This document shows positions 1 through 5,687 of a DNA stretch of 7,012 nt, in pieces (the first letter of the stretch is position 1; each line of letters begins with the position of its first letter). Both the position numbers and the translations under genes were made by a program. The stretch covers positions 1-7,012 of the forward strand of contig JAPLUP010000666.1 in assembly GCA_026397575.1 (NCBI GenBank). Direction: 5' to 3'. The DNA comes from Candidatus Zixiibacteriota bacterium (GTDB lineage Bacteria > Zixibacteria > MSB-5A5 > CAIYYT01). The notes below the pieces were generated by a model. That model saw nothing but the letters and a program-made list of their open reading frames with translations, was not told the DNA's origin and ran no database searches.

Positions 1-1
1 C

Positions 2-1495
2 AAGTTGCAGCTTAGAAAAGCTATTGAGTTGAATCCAATCGACGAGACACCCCATCTTCTCCTATTCAACATTTTTGCGTCCCGCTACTACGTCAACGGC
101 TGGCAAAGTGAAGCTGTTCAAGCCGAATCCACTATGCAGGCATTGCTGCGACAGGTACCATCGTCTCCAAATGGACTCTGCAAGCTGGCGTCGTTAGAGG
201 CGGTACGCGGGGGACTCAGTCTGGCTCTTGAGCACGCGCAACGGGCTTTGGCACTTGACTCGGCGGCAGTCGATATCAATCTGGTTCTCGGTTATATCGA
301 ATACCAACTGCGCCACTACGAACCGTGCCAGCACCATTATGACAAAGCATTGGCGGGAATGAATCGTTTTGACAGATTGGCATATACGACGGTCGAGGCC
401 GTACTGCCGCCGCAAGTGGCGGCGGAATACCCGAACTGGCGACCTGCGGTCCGAGATTCGATCAGTCGGGATTTCTGGCGCACTCGAGACTCAGATCCAA
501 CAACTGAAATCAATGAGCGAGAGCTGGAGCACTACAGCCGAGTCTGGGAGGCGAATTTGTACTTCGGTACGCCCGAGAATGGAGGAGTCGGTTGGCGGAC
601 TGCGATGGGAGCCACATTGGTTCGAATGGGGAGACCGGATGGGCGGAGAAGAGCGCTAGTGGAAGTGCATTGGAGCCTGAATAAACATTTCATCGACGAG
701 TCTCCGGTGTGGTATTGGAACTATGGCAGCACCGAAATCCCGTGTTCGTTTGCGTTCCTGGACAGATATATGAACAACAAATACACGTATCCCGCTGCCG
801 GGTATGACAACAGACTGCCTCCATTATACCAGGAAAGCCGTAGACTTGCTGAGGCCATATTCAACCAGAAGCCGGAGCAGTCCTCGCTGCTTCGATTCCG
901 GCAACCAGTCAACATCGGCTCCGAGATATACCAGTTCCGTGGTGCCGCGGGCCGCACCGTCGCCTTGGTACATCTAACGATACCTTGCAGGGACATTGCC
1001 TTTGACACCGTTGGCGATCGAGCAAAAGCAACACTGGCCGTGCGAAAGGCTTTGCGGACACCTGACCAAGAGATGATTTGGCACAAAGCTGAGGATGAGA
1101 AGTTGGATCTGTCGATCGGTGAAGCTCGGCTGGGATCAGGCTCATGGATGGATTTGTTTACGGTTGAGGCCAAACCGGGAGTCTATCAGTTGGCTGTTGC
1201 CTGCGAACAGCCGCAGGCCAATCACTTTAGCCTGTGTAAGAATTCAGTCAAACTTCAGAGTTATGACAGTGCAGTGGCGCTCTCTGACCTGCTGCTGACA
1301 GCAGCATCGATTGCCGATCCGAAACTGGGCGATATCTGGAAAGGCGGCAATTCGGGCAAGGTATTTCCGCAACGGACGTTGCCGTTATCCAAGCCGCTGA
1401 CAGTCTATTTCGAAATCTACAATCTGCCGACGGATATCTATGCGCAAACCAGCCTCCAAATATCTTACAGTCTGCGGTTGATTAGGACAAGCTAA
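2..1495 (+). CDS. TPR/GWxTD-domain protein, 5'-truncated by window edge and ended early by an in-frame TAA
   Basis: The frame is already open at the left edge, so the true start lies outside the window; the TTG at 5 has no reason to be a start. Residue numbers count from that codon. Residues 1-120 look like degenerate TPR helices (for example ALEHAQRALALD near 74-85 and a further repeat near 107-118), normally a protein-interaction scaffold. Residues 157-212 match the GWxTD family: FWRTRDSDPTTEINERE, then a helix, then GVGWRTAMG and GRPDG. GWxTD proteins are common in Acidobacteria, Bacteroidota-related and Gemmatimonadota-like genomes and have no settled biochemical function. The last part is beta-rich, with a motif YFEIYNLPTD near 464-473 typical of the C-terminal domain of this family. 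The reading stops at TAA 1493-1495, but the same frame continues protein-like to 1714, so the product seems to lack its natural C-terminus. The family call is from memory of motifs. Confidence 0.82.
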   Translation, partial: KLQLRKAIELNPIDETPHLLLFNIFASRYYVNGWQSEAVQAESTMQALLRQVPSSPNGLCKLASLEAVRGGLSLALEHAQRALALDSAAVDINLVLGYIEYQLRHYEPCQHHYDKALAGMNRFDRLAYTTVEAVLPPQVAAEYPNWRPAVRDSISRDFWRTRDSDPTTEINERELEHYSRVWEANLYFGTPENGGVGWRTAMGATLVRMGRPDGRRRALVEVHWSLNKHFIDESPVWYWNYGSTEIPCSFAFLDRYMNNKYTYPAAGYDNRLPPLYQESRRLAEAIFNQKPEQSSLLRFRQPVNIGSEIYQFRGAAGRTVALVHLTIPCRDIAFDTVGDRAKATLAVRKALRTPDQEMIWHKAEDEKLDLSIGEARLGSGSWMDLFTVEAKPGVYQLAVACEQPQANHFSLCKNSVKLQSYDSAVALSDLLLTAASIADPKLGDIWKGGNSGKVFPQRTLPLSKPLTVYFEIYNLPTDIYAQTSLQISYSLRLIRTS

Positions 1496-1714
1496 TCGGG
1501 GCTGAAACGTCTCCTCACGAAACTGACACAGGACAAGCGCGAGTCCATTACTATGACCTACCGTGAGTCAGGCAGAAGCCGCGATCTGGTGCGCGCCACG
1601 ACGCTTGACGTGAGCCGCCTGCGCGCGGGAAACTACACGCTGACGATACAGGTCACCGATCTGATCTTCAACCGCACCGTGAGCAAGACGACAACATTGA
1701 CGCTGACGCCGTAA
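1496..1714 (+). pseudogene. In-frame C-terminal remainder of the GWxTD protein, cut off by the TAA at 1493-1495
   Basis: Directly after the stop, in the same frame, 72 sense codons run to TAA at 1712-1714. The translation is protein-like: a basic linker (GLKRLLTKL), a beta strand (ESITMTYRESG), then TTLDVSRLRAGNYTLTIQV and TDLIFNRTVSKTTTLTLTP. The pattern 'LDVS-L-aG-Y-LTI-VTDL---RTVS' is what normally closes GWxTD proteins, as a small beta-sandwich giving an extracytoplasmic-style C-terminus. An ATG at 1552 lies inside a strand and has no Shine-Dalgarno sequence ahead of it, so an independent small gene is unlikely. Explanations are a nonsense mutation, a sequencing or assembly error in one codon, or stop read-through; the sequence alone cannot separate them. 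Confidence 0.7.
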
Positions 1715-1790
1715 AACACCGGCTTAGAGAATTCACGGCACCAGCCGCCAGCTCCGACGATTCGCTCAGAAGGTCTTGAAAAAAGCTATT

Positions 1791-1809
1791 GCAATCATCT
1801 GGTGATTGC
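1791..1809. repeat. Perfect inverted repeat upstream of the polyamine genes (possible operator or RNA hairpin)
   Basis: GCAATCA (1791-1797), a 5-base spacer TCTGG, then TGATTGC (1803-1809): two exact 7-base arms. It lies 57-75 bases ahead of the GTG start of the arginine decarboxylase and overlaps a weak candidate promoter (TTGCAA 1789-1794, 16-base spacer, TATGTT 1811-1816). No T-run follows on the plus strand, so it does not look like a terminator for the upstream gene. A repressor or activator site is the likeliest role, but this is inference. Confidence 0.5.
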
Positions 1810-1852
1810 GTATGTTCCCACGTTAATTTAGGTTCGCTTTCACTCTTTCTTT

Positions 1853-1858
1853 GAGGAG
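1853..1858 (+). promoter_or_regulatory. Ribosome binding site that fixes the GTG start of the arginine decarboxylase
   Basis: GAGGAG at 1853-1858 is followed by 7 bases and then GTG at 1866. A longer reading from TTG at 1851 would place this motif inside the coding region, so the GTG start giving MKFIPKMIF is preferred. Confidence 0.75.
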
Positions 1859-1865
1859 TAGACCG

Positions 1866-2423
1866 GTGAAGTTCATTCCCAAAATGATTTTCCTTACCAA
1901 GGGTGTGGCAAAGCACAAAGAGAAGCTGGCATCCTTTGAGTTGGCGCTGCGCGACGCCGGAATCGCACAATTGAATCTGGTCAATGTTTCTTCGATCTTT
2001 CCCCCCGGATGCAAGTTGATATCTCGCCAGCAGGGATTGAAACACCTGAAATCCGGCCAGATCGCCTTTTGCGTGATGAGTCGCGAATCGTCCAACGAAC
2101 CACACCGGCTGATCTCGGCATCGATCGGATTGGCGATTCCGAAAGACAAATCGAAATTCGGCTATCTGTCGGAACATCACGCCTGCGGACAAACACAGAA
2201 ATTCGCCGGTGACTACGCCGAGGACCTTGCCGTACAGATGTTGGGATCGACCATGGGTTTGGAAATCGACCTGGACAAGTCGTATGACGAGAACAAGGAA
2301 ATCTGGAAACTGAAAGGTGAAATCGTCTATTCGCGCAACACTACGCAGTCGGCGGAAGGGGATAAACGCGGCAATTGGACGACAGTGTTGGCGGCGGCGA
2401 TGTTGATATTGGAAGAGCGTTAG
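1866..2423 (+). CDS. pdaD: Pyruvoyl-dependent arginine decarboxylase
   Basis: This enzyme decarboxylates L-arginine to agmatine, the first step of the agmatine route to polyamines, in the cytoplasm. The 185-residue length is normal for the PvlArgDC family. The proenzyme cuts itself between two serines to leave a pyruvoyl cofactor; here the site is NLVNVSSIFPP, with cleavage expected between Ser42 and Ser43. Other family blocks are LASFELALRDAGI (21-33), SASIGLAIPKDKS (84-96) and GYLSEHHACGQT (99-110), where Glu103 matches the catalytic Glu109 of the Methanocaldococcus jannaschii enzyme. Asn37 matches Asn47 there; the position of Asp35, a substrate-contacting residue, is Glu25 here, as I recall for other bacterial members. 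The GTG start is supported by GAGGAG seven bases upstream. The next gene, 12 bp downstream, is a polyamine-synthase homologue. The family call is strong; arginine rather than another amino acid as substrate is inferred. Confidence 0.93.
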   Translation: MKFIPKMIFLTKGVAKHKEKLASFELALRDAGIAQLNLVNVSSIFPPGCKLISRQQGLKHLKSGQIAFCVMSRESSNEPHRLISASIGLAIPKDKSKFGYLSEHHACGQTQKFAGDYAEDLAVQMLGSTMGLEIDLDKSYDENKEIWKLKGEIVYSRNTTQSAEGDKRGNWTTVLAAAMLILEER

Positions 2424-2435
2424 GAATAATCGACC

Positions 2436-3473
2436 ATGAAAAAGCACTTGCAGACACCCACGATACCATTTCTGCCGAATAGCTCCAAGAGCACGGCGCA
2501 GGTTCTGAATGAGATGCTGGGTATTTCCTTTCAGGGGCGTTCGCTAGGAATCGCGTTTGACATCTGGAAGCGAATGTTGCAGGACGAAGTCGTGATTTGG
2601 TTTGGTCTGTCGGGCGCGATGGTGCCGGCAGGAATGAGATCGCTGATTGTCTTTCTGATCGAGAACCGGATGATCGATGTGCTGGTGTCGACGGGCGCGA
2701 ATTTGTTCCATGACGCGCACGAAACGCTCGGGCGACACCATTTTATCGGCACGCCGAATATCAACGACACGGAACTGCGACGAGAGATGGTCGATCGGAT
2801 GTATGACACGTATGCGGATGAGGAAGAGTTCCGGCTGCTGGATGAATGCTTCGGTGACTGGGCGATGAACACGCTCGACCCGAAGCGCGCTTACAGTACG
2901 CGTGAGATGTTCTCGCTGTGGGGGAAACATCTGGCCACGAAGCAGAAGACCGAAGGTATTGTGACGGCGGCATACAAACATGGTGTGCCCGTCTATTGCC
3001 CGTCGTTTGCTGATTCGTCATACGGCATTGCTCTGGCAGGCGCGGTGCATCGGCTAAAAAAGACCGTGCAGATCGATGTCGTCAGCGATACCTTGGAGAC
3101 GGCGCAATTGTTCGGAAGGTCGAAACAATCAGGGGTGATCTATATCGGAGGGGGTGTGCCAAAGAACTTCACGAATCAGTCGGCGGTGACGGCGGATATT
3201 CTCTTTGATGATGCGCCGGACGGTCACAAGTATGCGATTCAGATTACTGCCGATGCCCCGCATTGGGGTGGGCTGTCAGGTTGCACGTTCAGTGAAGCTG
3301 AATCGTGGGGCAAGATCAACCAGCAAGCGCGGACGGTGGCCGTTTATGCCGATGCTACCCTGTGTCTGCCGTTTCTGACGGTAGGTTTGGCGCAAGAGGG
3401 GATGGAATTCGCCCGCAAACGAAAGAAGCCACAGTTTGTGTTTGATCCTGAAGTCAAAGTAGAATACAAGTAG
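2436..3473 (+). CDS. Deoxyhypusine synthase-family enzyme, probably an aminobutyl-transferring polyamine (homospermidine-type) synthase
   Basis: The 345-residue protein belongs to the NAD-dependent deoxyhypusine synthase (DHS) fold family. Eukaryotic and archaeal DHS moves the aminobutyl group of spermidine onto a lysine of eIF5A/aIF5A; bacteria have no such protein, and homologues characterised in other lineages make homospermidine. Visible blocks: FGLSGAMVPAGM (56-67) and VLVSTGANLFHDAHE (82-96) around the NAD site, YIGGGVPKNF (236-245), and SEAESWGKI (286-294), whose Lys293 matches the lysine (human Lys329) that carries the enzyme-imine intermediate. YADATLCLPFL (304-314) is also typical. 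By motif alignment, the human residues His288, Asp243, Asp313 and Asp316 correspond to Asn244, Ile198, Trp277 and Leu280, so the amine pocket differs. The ATG has an AGGAA (2422-2426) overlapping the stop of the decarboxylase gene, consistent with one transcript. The exact substrates, whether putrescine, agmatine or others, are unknown. Confidence 0.88.
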   Translation: MKKHLQTPTIPFLPNSSKSTAQVLNEMLGISFQGRSLGIAFDIWKRMLQDEVVIWFGLSGAMVPAGMRSLIVFLIENRMIDVLVSTGANLFHDAHETLGRHHFIGTPNINDTELRREMVDRMYDTYADEEEFRLLDECFGDWAMNTLDPKRAYSTREMFSLWGKHLATKQKTEGIVTAAYKHGVPVYCPSFADSSYGIALAGAVHRLKKTVQIDVVSDTLETAQLFGRSKQSGVIYIGGGVPKNFTNQSAVTADILFDDAPDGHKYAIQITADAPHWGGLSGCTFSEAESWGKINQQARTVAVYADATLCLPFLTVGLAQEGMEFARKRKKPQFVFDPEVKVEYK

Positions 3474-3489
3474 TACGCAGAATGTCCCG

Positions 3490-3506
3490 GGCGCGGTTTT
3501 CGCGCC
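3490..3506 (+). terminator. GC-rich hairpin after the polyamine pair, possible weak terminator
   Basis: GGCGCG (3490-3495), loop GTTTT, CGCGCC (3501-3506) form a perfect 6-bp GC stem 16 bases after the stop codon. The bases that follow, ATTCTTATC, hold only scattered T residues, so this is a poor intrinsic terminator by the E. coli rule. It may act as a weak terminator or as an mRNA 3'-end stabiliser. Confidence 0.4.
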
Positions 3507-3549
3507 ATTCTTATCGGAAACCTGCAAAACGAAACCTTTCAATTGAACC

Positions 3550-3578
3550 TTGCCGAAGCAATGTTTATCGGTTATCAT
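3550..3578 (+). promoter_or_regulatory. Candidate sigma-70-type promoter for the GYD-domain gene
   Basis: TTGCCG (3550-3555), a 17-base spacer and TATCAT (3573-3578) match 4/6 and 5/6 of the sigma-70 consensus. An alternative -10, CATAAT at 3590-3595, lies just downstream but would leave a very short leader before the start codon. The site follows the GC hairpin at 3490-3506, consistent with a separate transcription unit. Confidence 0.4.
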
Positions 3579-3609
3579 TCCGCAAAAGGCATAATTCAAA
3601 GGAGAACGT

Positions 3610-3894
3610 ATGGCATCGTATATAATGGCCATGACGATCAATCCCAACGCCAAGAAGGCGCACCCCGATTTGTCGCATCAGGTGAACAAGTCGCTGGACG
3701 CTTTTAGTGAGAGCGGTATCAAGATCACCAGTCTTTTTGCAACGCTGGGTCGGTATGACTACCTGGCCGTGTTTGACGCCGATGACCAGAAGCTTGCGTT
3801 TAAGGTGGCGAGCGAGATCAACGCGCGTGGCATTCTCGAAACGGAGACCTGGCCGGTCATCCCGTATCAGGAATACACCGCGCTGCTCGGATGA
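3610..3894 (+). CDS. GYD-domain protein
   Basis: A 94-residue protein that matches the GYD family (named for its Gly-Tyr-Asp motif): a single alpha/beta domain of dimeric ferredoxin-like fold type, usually about 90-110 residues and of unknown function. Here the signature is LGRYDYLAVFDADDQ (46-60), after a helix LSHQVNKSLDAFSESGIKI, and before the strand ETETWPVIPYQEYTALL. No signal peptide or membrane segment is visible, so it should be cytosolic. GGAGA at 3601-3605 sits four bases ahead of the ATG and supports the start. It is in the same orientation as the polyamine pair but 136 bp away with its own candidate promoter, so co-function is not implied. Its stop codon lies 9 bp from that of the converging Nudix gene. 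Confidence 0.88.
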   Translation: MASYIMAMTINPNAKKAHPDLSHQVNKSLDAFSESGIKITSLFATLGRYDYLAVFDADDQKLAFKVASEINARGILETETWPVIPYQEYTALLG

Positions 3895-3903
3895 TGCGCC
3901 GAA

Positions 3904-4479
3904 CTACGATGGCTTGCTTGGGATACAGAGATCGACAAAGCCCTTGAGGATTCGCGCGGTCACACCCCAGACAGTGTACTTGCCATAGTCGTAGAAGTAG
4001 ACAGTCGCATTGCGACCACGATACAACCGCTCTTCCGTACGGCGATTGCGGGGATCCACAAAGAATGAAAGTGGGATTTCGATCAACTCTGCGATTTCAT
4101 CATAGCTGACCCTAAAATCATAAGGATATGGGAACACGCCGACAAAGGGTGTGACGACGAAATTGGTGACCGCCAACAAGTCATCTAGTTCACCGAGAAC
4201 CTCAACATCCTCTGGTCTGATTCCGACTTCCTCGAAAGTCTCGCGCAGCGCCGTTGCCAGCAAGTCGTGATCGCCGTTTTCACGCGTGCCGCCGGGAAAC
4301 GAAATCTGTCCCTTGTGCGACGCAACAGTCTCCGTGCGCAGGGTCAGTAGCAGGTGCGGTTCGCATTCTTTATAGAAAATTGGTATCAGCACCGCCGACG
4401 GTGTGAATTTTTCTTCTGACGCAACGCTCTTGGAGTGCCGGCCCAGTTTCGCTCGAATCTGTTGTTTCAGTACATCCAT
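3904..4479 (-). CDS. Nudix hydrolase, CoA pyrophosphatase (NudL/PCD1/NUDT7) type
   Basis: A 191-residue Nudix protein. Enzymes of this branch split coenzyme A or acyl-CoA to 3',5'-ADP and 4'-phosphopantetheine using divalent metal. The branch signature is clear: LLLTLRTETVASHKGQISFPGG (43-64) is the CoA-binding UPF0035-type motif, merging into the Nudix box GGTRENGDHDLLATALRET... with RETFEEVGI (79-87) carrying the metal-binding glutamates Glu83 and Glu84. The box has Asp in place of the usual early Glu, as in human NUDT7. The ATG at 4479 is chosen because it gives the normal family N-terminus; a TTG at 4503 would add eight residues, and neither has a good Shine-Dalgarno sequence. It lies 60 bp after queG on the same strand and may share its transcript. 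True substrate among CoA derivatives cannot be told from sequence. Confidence 0.9.
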   Translation of the reverse strand: MDVLKQQIRAKLGRHSKSVASEEKFTPSAVLIPIFYKECEPHLLLTLRTETVASHKGQISFPGGTRENGDHDLLATALRETFEEVGIRPEDVEVLGELDDLLAVTNFVVTPFVGVFPYPYDFRVSYDEIAELIEIPLSFFVDPRNRRTEERLYRGRNATVYFYDYGKYTVWGVTARILKGFVDLCIPSKPS

Positions 4480-4539
4480 TAAATCATCGTAACAGCAATT
4501 CAATAGATTTGTTTCGGCGGCAAAAGCCGTGATGATGTC

Positions 4540-5484
4540 CTAAGGCAAGAGATTAAAATCAAGGTTGCGTTTCAGACGTTGAAAGCCGCCCCGTGCCAGC
4601 GGTGTGCCTTTGAACAAGCGGTTGAATGTTTCCCGCGTCAGATTCCGCCAATCGGCAGTAGTCATTTGATACAACTCATCCAGCGCGTCAAACTCCGGTT
4701 CACCATGCGGCAATGCTTTGCGATTCCAGGGGCACACATCCTGGCAAACATCGCAGCCGAAAATCCAGTTGTCGAGCTTGCCCTTTTTGTCTATCGGCAA
4801 ATCACCTTTGATCTCAATCGTCAGATACGCAATGCACTTTCTGGCATCAACCACGTGCGGTTCAACAATCGCCCCGGTGGGACAAGCATCAATACAGAGA
4901 GTGCAGTGCGCGCAAGAGTCTGTGAGAGGACTGTCATACTCCAACTCAAGATCAACAATCACTAACGCCAGAAACATGAAACTGCCATGGTCACGATGCA
5001 GAATGATACTGTTCTTGCCAACCCAACCGACACCGGTGCACGCGGCCCAGGCCTTCTCCAATGCCGCTCCCGAGTCAATTTCAACGACCGCTTGAAATTC
5101 TTCAGTCTCTTGCCGCAGATATCCGAGCAGGGTGTTGGCTTTCTTTCTGAGTATTCGGTGGTAATCGCCACCCTGGGCGTATTTCGAAATCTTGGGTGCT
5201 GTTGAATCTGATGGTTTCTTATCCGTGAAGTAGCTATGGGCAAGGCAGATGACTGATTTGGCGCCGACCAGCAACTTGCACGGGTCAAGTCGCATGTCAA
5301 CTCCGTCGGCAACGTAACCCATTTCACCATTCATGCCGGCATCAAGCCAACGTTTAAGACGTGGCGCTTCCTGACCGAGATAACCGGCCCTGGCAATGCC
5401 ACAGCGGATAAAACCAAGTTCGCGAGCTTTGGTCTTAATCCGGCGAGTGAGGTCGGCTGCGTTGCTGTTGCCTGAGTAATGCAT
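4540..5484 (-). CDS. queG: Epoxyqueuosine reductase
   Basis: QueG carries out the last step of queuosine synthesis, reducing epoxyqueuosine to queuosine in the anticodon of GUN tRNAs, using cobalamin and two [4Fe-4S] clusters in the cytoplasm. The 314-residue length is normal for forms without a HEAT-repeat tail. Key marks: KISKYAQGGDYHRILRKKA (98-116), EIDSGAALEKAWA with the likely proton donor Asp137, and GVGWVGKNS (151-159) at the cobalamin pocket. Iron-sulfur ligands are in CAHCTLCIDACPTG (Cys191, 194, 197, 201), Cys217 and CDVCQDVCPWNR (Cys244, 247, 251). The ATG at 5484 gives MHYSGNSNAADLTRRIKTKARELGF, the usual N-terminal helix. The frame stays open upstream to TTG 5676, but that extension has no ATG, does not look like the family and overlaps the promoter of the divergent gene. 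A weak GGAT lies ahead of the ATG. Confidence 0.95.
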   Translation of the reverse strand: MHYSGNSNAADLTRRIKTKARELGFIRCGIARAGYLGQEAPRLKRWLDAGMNGEMGYVADGVDMRLDPCKLLVGAKSVICLAHSYFTDKKPSDSTAPKISKYAQGGDYHRILRKKANTLLGYLRQETEEFQAVVEIDSGAALEKAWAACTGVGWVGKNSIILHRDHGSFMFLALVIVDLELEYDSPLTDSCAHCTLCIDACPTGAIVEPHVVDARKCIAYLTIEIKGDLPIDKKGKLDNWIFGCDVCQDVCPWNRKALPHGEPEFDALDELYQMTTADWRNLTRETFNRLFKGTPLARGGFQRLKRNLDFNLLP

Positions 5485-5622
5485 TCCGATCCGGAAGATA
5501 ACCGAGCAGCCCGATTCCACCAAGAGGAAACAGGGAAATCGAGCCAGATCCGCGAATGTGACAACCACACGGTTCTCATCCGAGGAAGCAGAATCATCAC
5601 CTGCTGCAATGCTCCAGTTTCG

Positions 5623-5652
5623 TTGTCGCGGGCAGGTGCGGCAACGTATAAT
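5623..5652 (+). promoter_or_regulatory. Sigma-70-type promoter of the O-methyltransferase gene
   Basis: TTGTCG (5623-5628), an 18-base spacer and a perfect -10 hexamer TATAAT (5647-5652). A start of transcription near 5659 would leave about 29 bases before the ATG at 5688. An ATG at 5661 would be almost at the transcript end, which further favours the 5688 start. Confidence 0.65.
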
Positions 5653-5674
5653 AGAACATAATGATTGATCGACC

Positions 5675-5680
5675 AAGGAG
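5675..5680 (+). promoter_or_regulatory. Ribosome binding site deciding the O-methyltransferase start
   Basis: AAGGAG at 5675-5680, then seven bases, then ATG at 5688. This is a near-ideal Shine-Dalgarno sequence and selects the second in-frame ATG over the one at 5661. Confidence 0.8.
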
Positions 5681-5687
5681 CCCTCTA

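Larger units (their letters stand above)
5485..5687. other. Divergent intergenic region between queG and the O-methyltransferase gene
   Basis: If queG begins at its first ATG, 203 bp separate it from the methyltransferase start. The right part holds a clear rightward promoter and a Shine-Dalgarno sequence. I find no convincing leftward -10/-35 pair for queG and no riboswitch-like structure. Both strands have short open frames here (the minus one continuous with queG), but neither translation resembles a known domain. Confidence 0.5.

Noticed and set aside
405..422. Inverted repeat GCCGCC-GCAAGT-GGCGGC
   Set aside because: It lies inside the coding region of the TPR/GWxTD gene and is explained by GC-rich codons for Pro-Pro and Ala-Ala; no sign of function.
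721..1173. Minus-strand open frame of 150 codons inside the GWxTD gene
   Set aside because: The plus-strand frame carries clear family motifs across this stretch; the minus reading shows low-complexity Ser/Arg-rich sequence and no motif.
1552..1714. Independent small gene starting at ATG 1552
   Set aside because: No ribosome binding site lies ahead of it, and the reading is continuous with the upstream GWxTD frame and begins in the middle of a beta strand.
1851..1865. TTG at 1851 as the start of the arginine decarboxylase
   Set aside because: It would consume the GAGGAG ribosome binding site, and the five extra residues do not resemble the family; GTG at 1866 fits better.
1668..2447. Long minus-strand open frame (259 codons) opposite the arginine decarboxylase
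   Set aside because: It is the antisense shadow of a well-recognised gene. Its translation is rich in Arg, Gln, His and Phe without any domain, and it has no ribosome binding site.
2531..3021. Several minus-strand open frames opposite the DHS-like gene
   Set aside because: They are shadows of a strongly conserved gene, with Arg/Ser/His-rich translations and no recognisable domain.
4521..4532. CGGC-AAAA-GCCG hairpin between queG and the Nudix gene as a terminator
   Set aside because: A 4-bp stem with no T-run in the minus direction; it would not be an effective intrinsic terminator.
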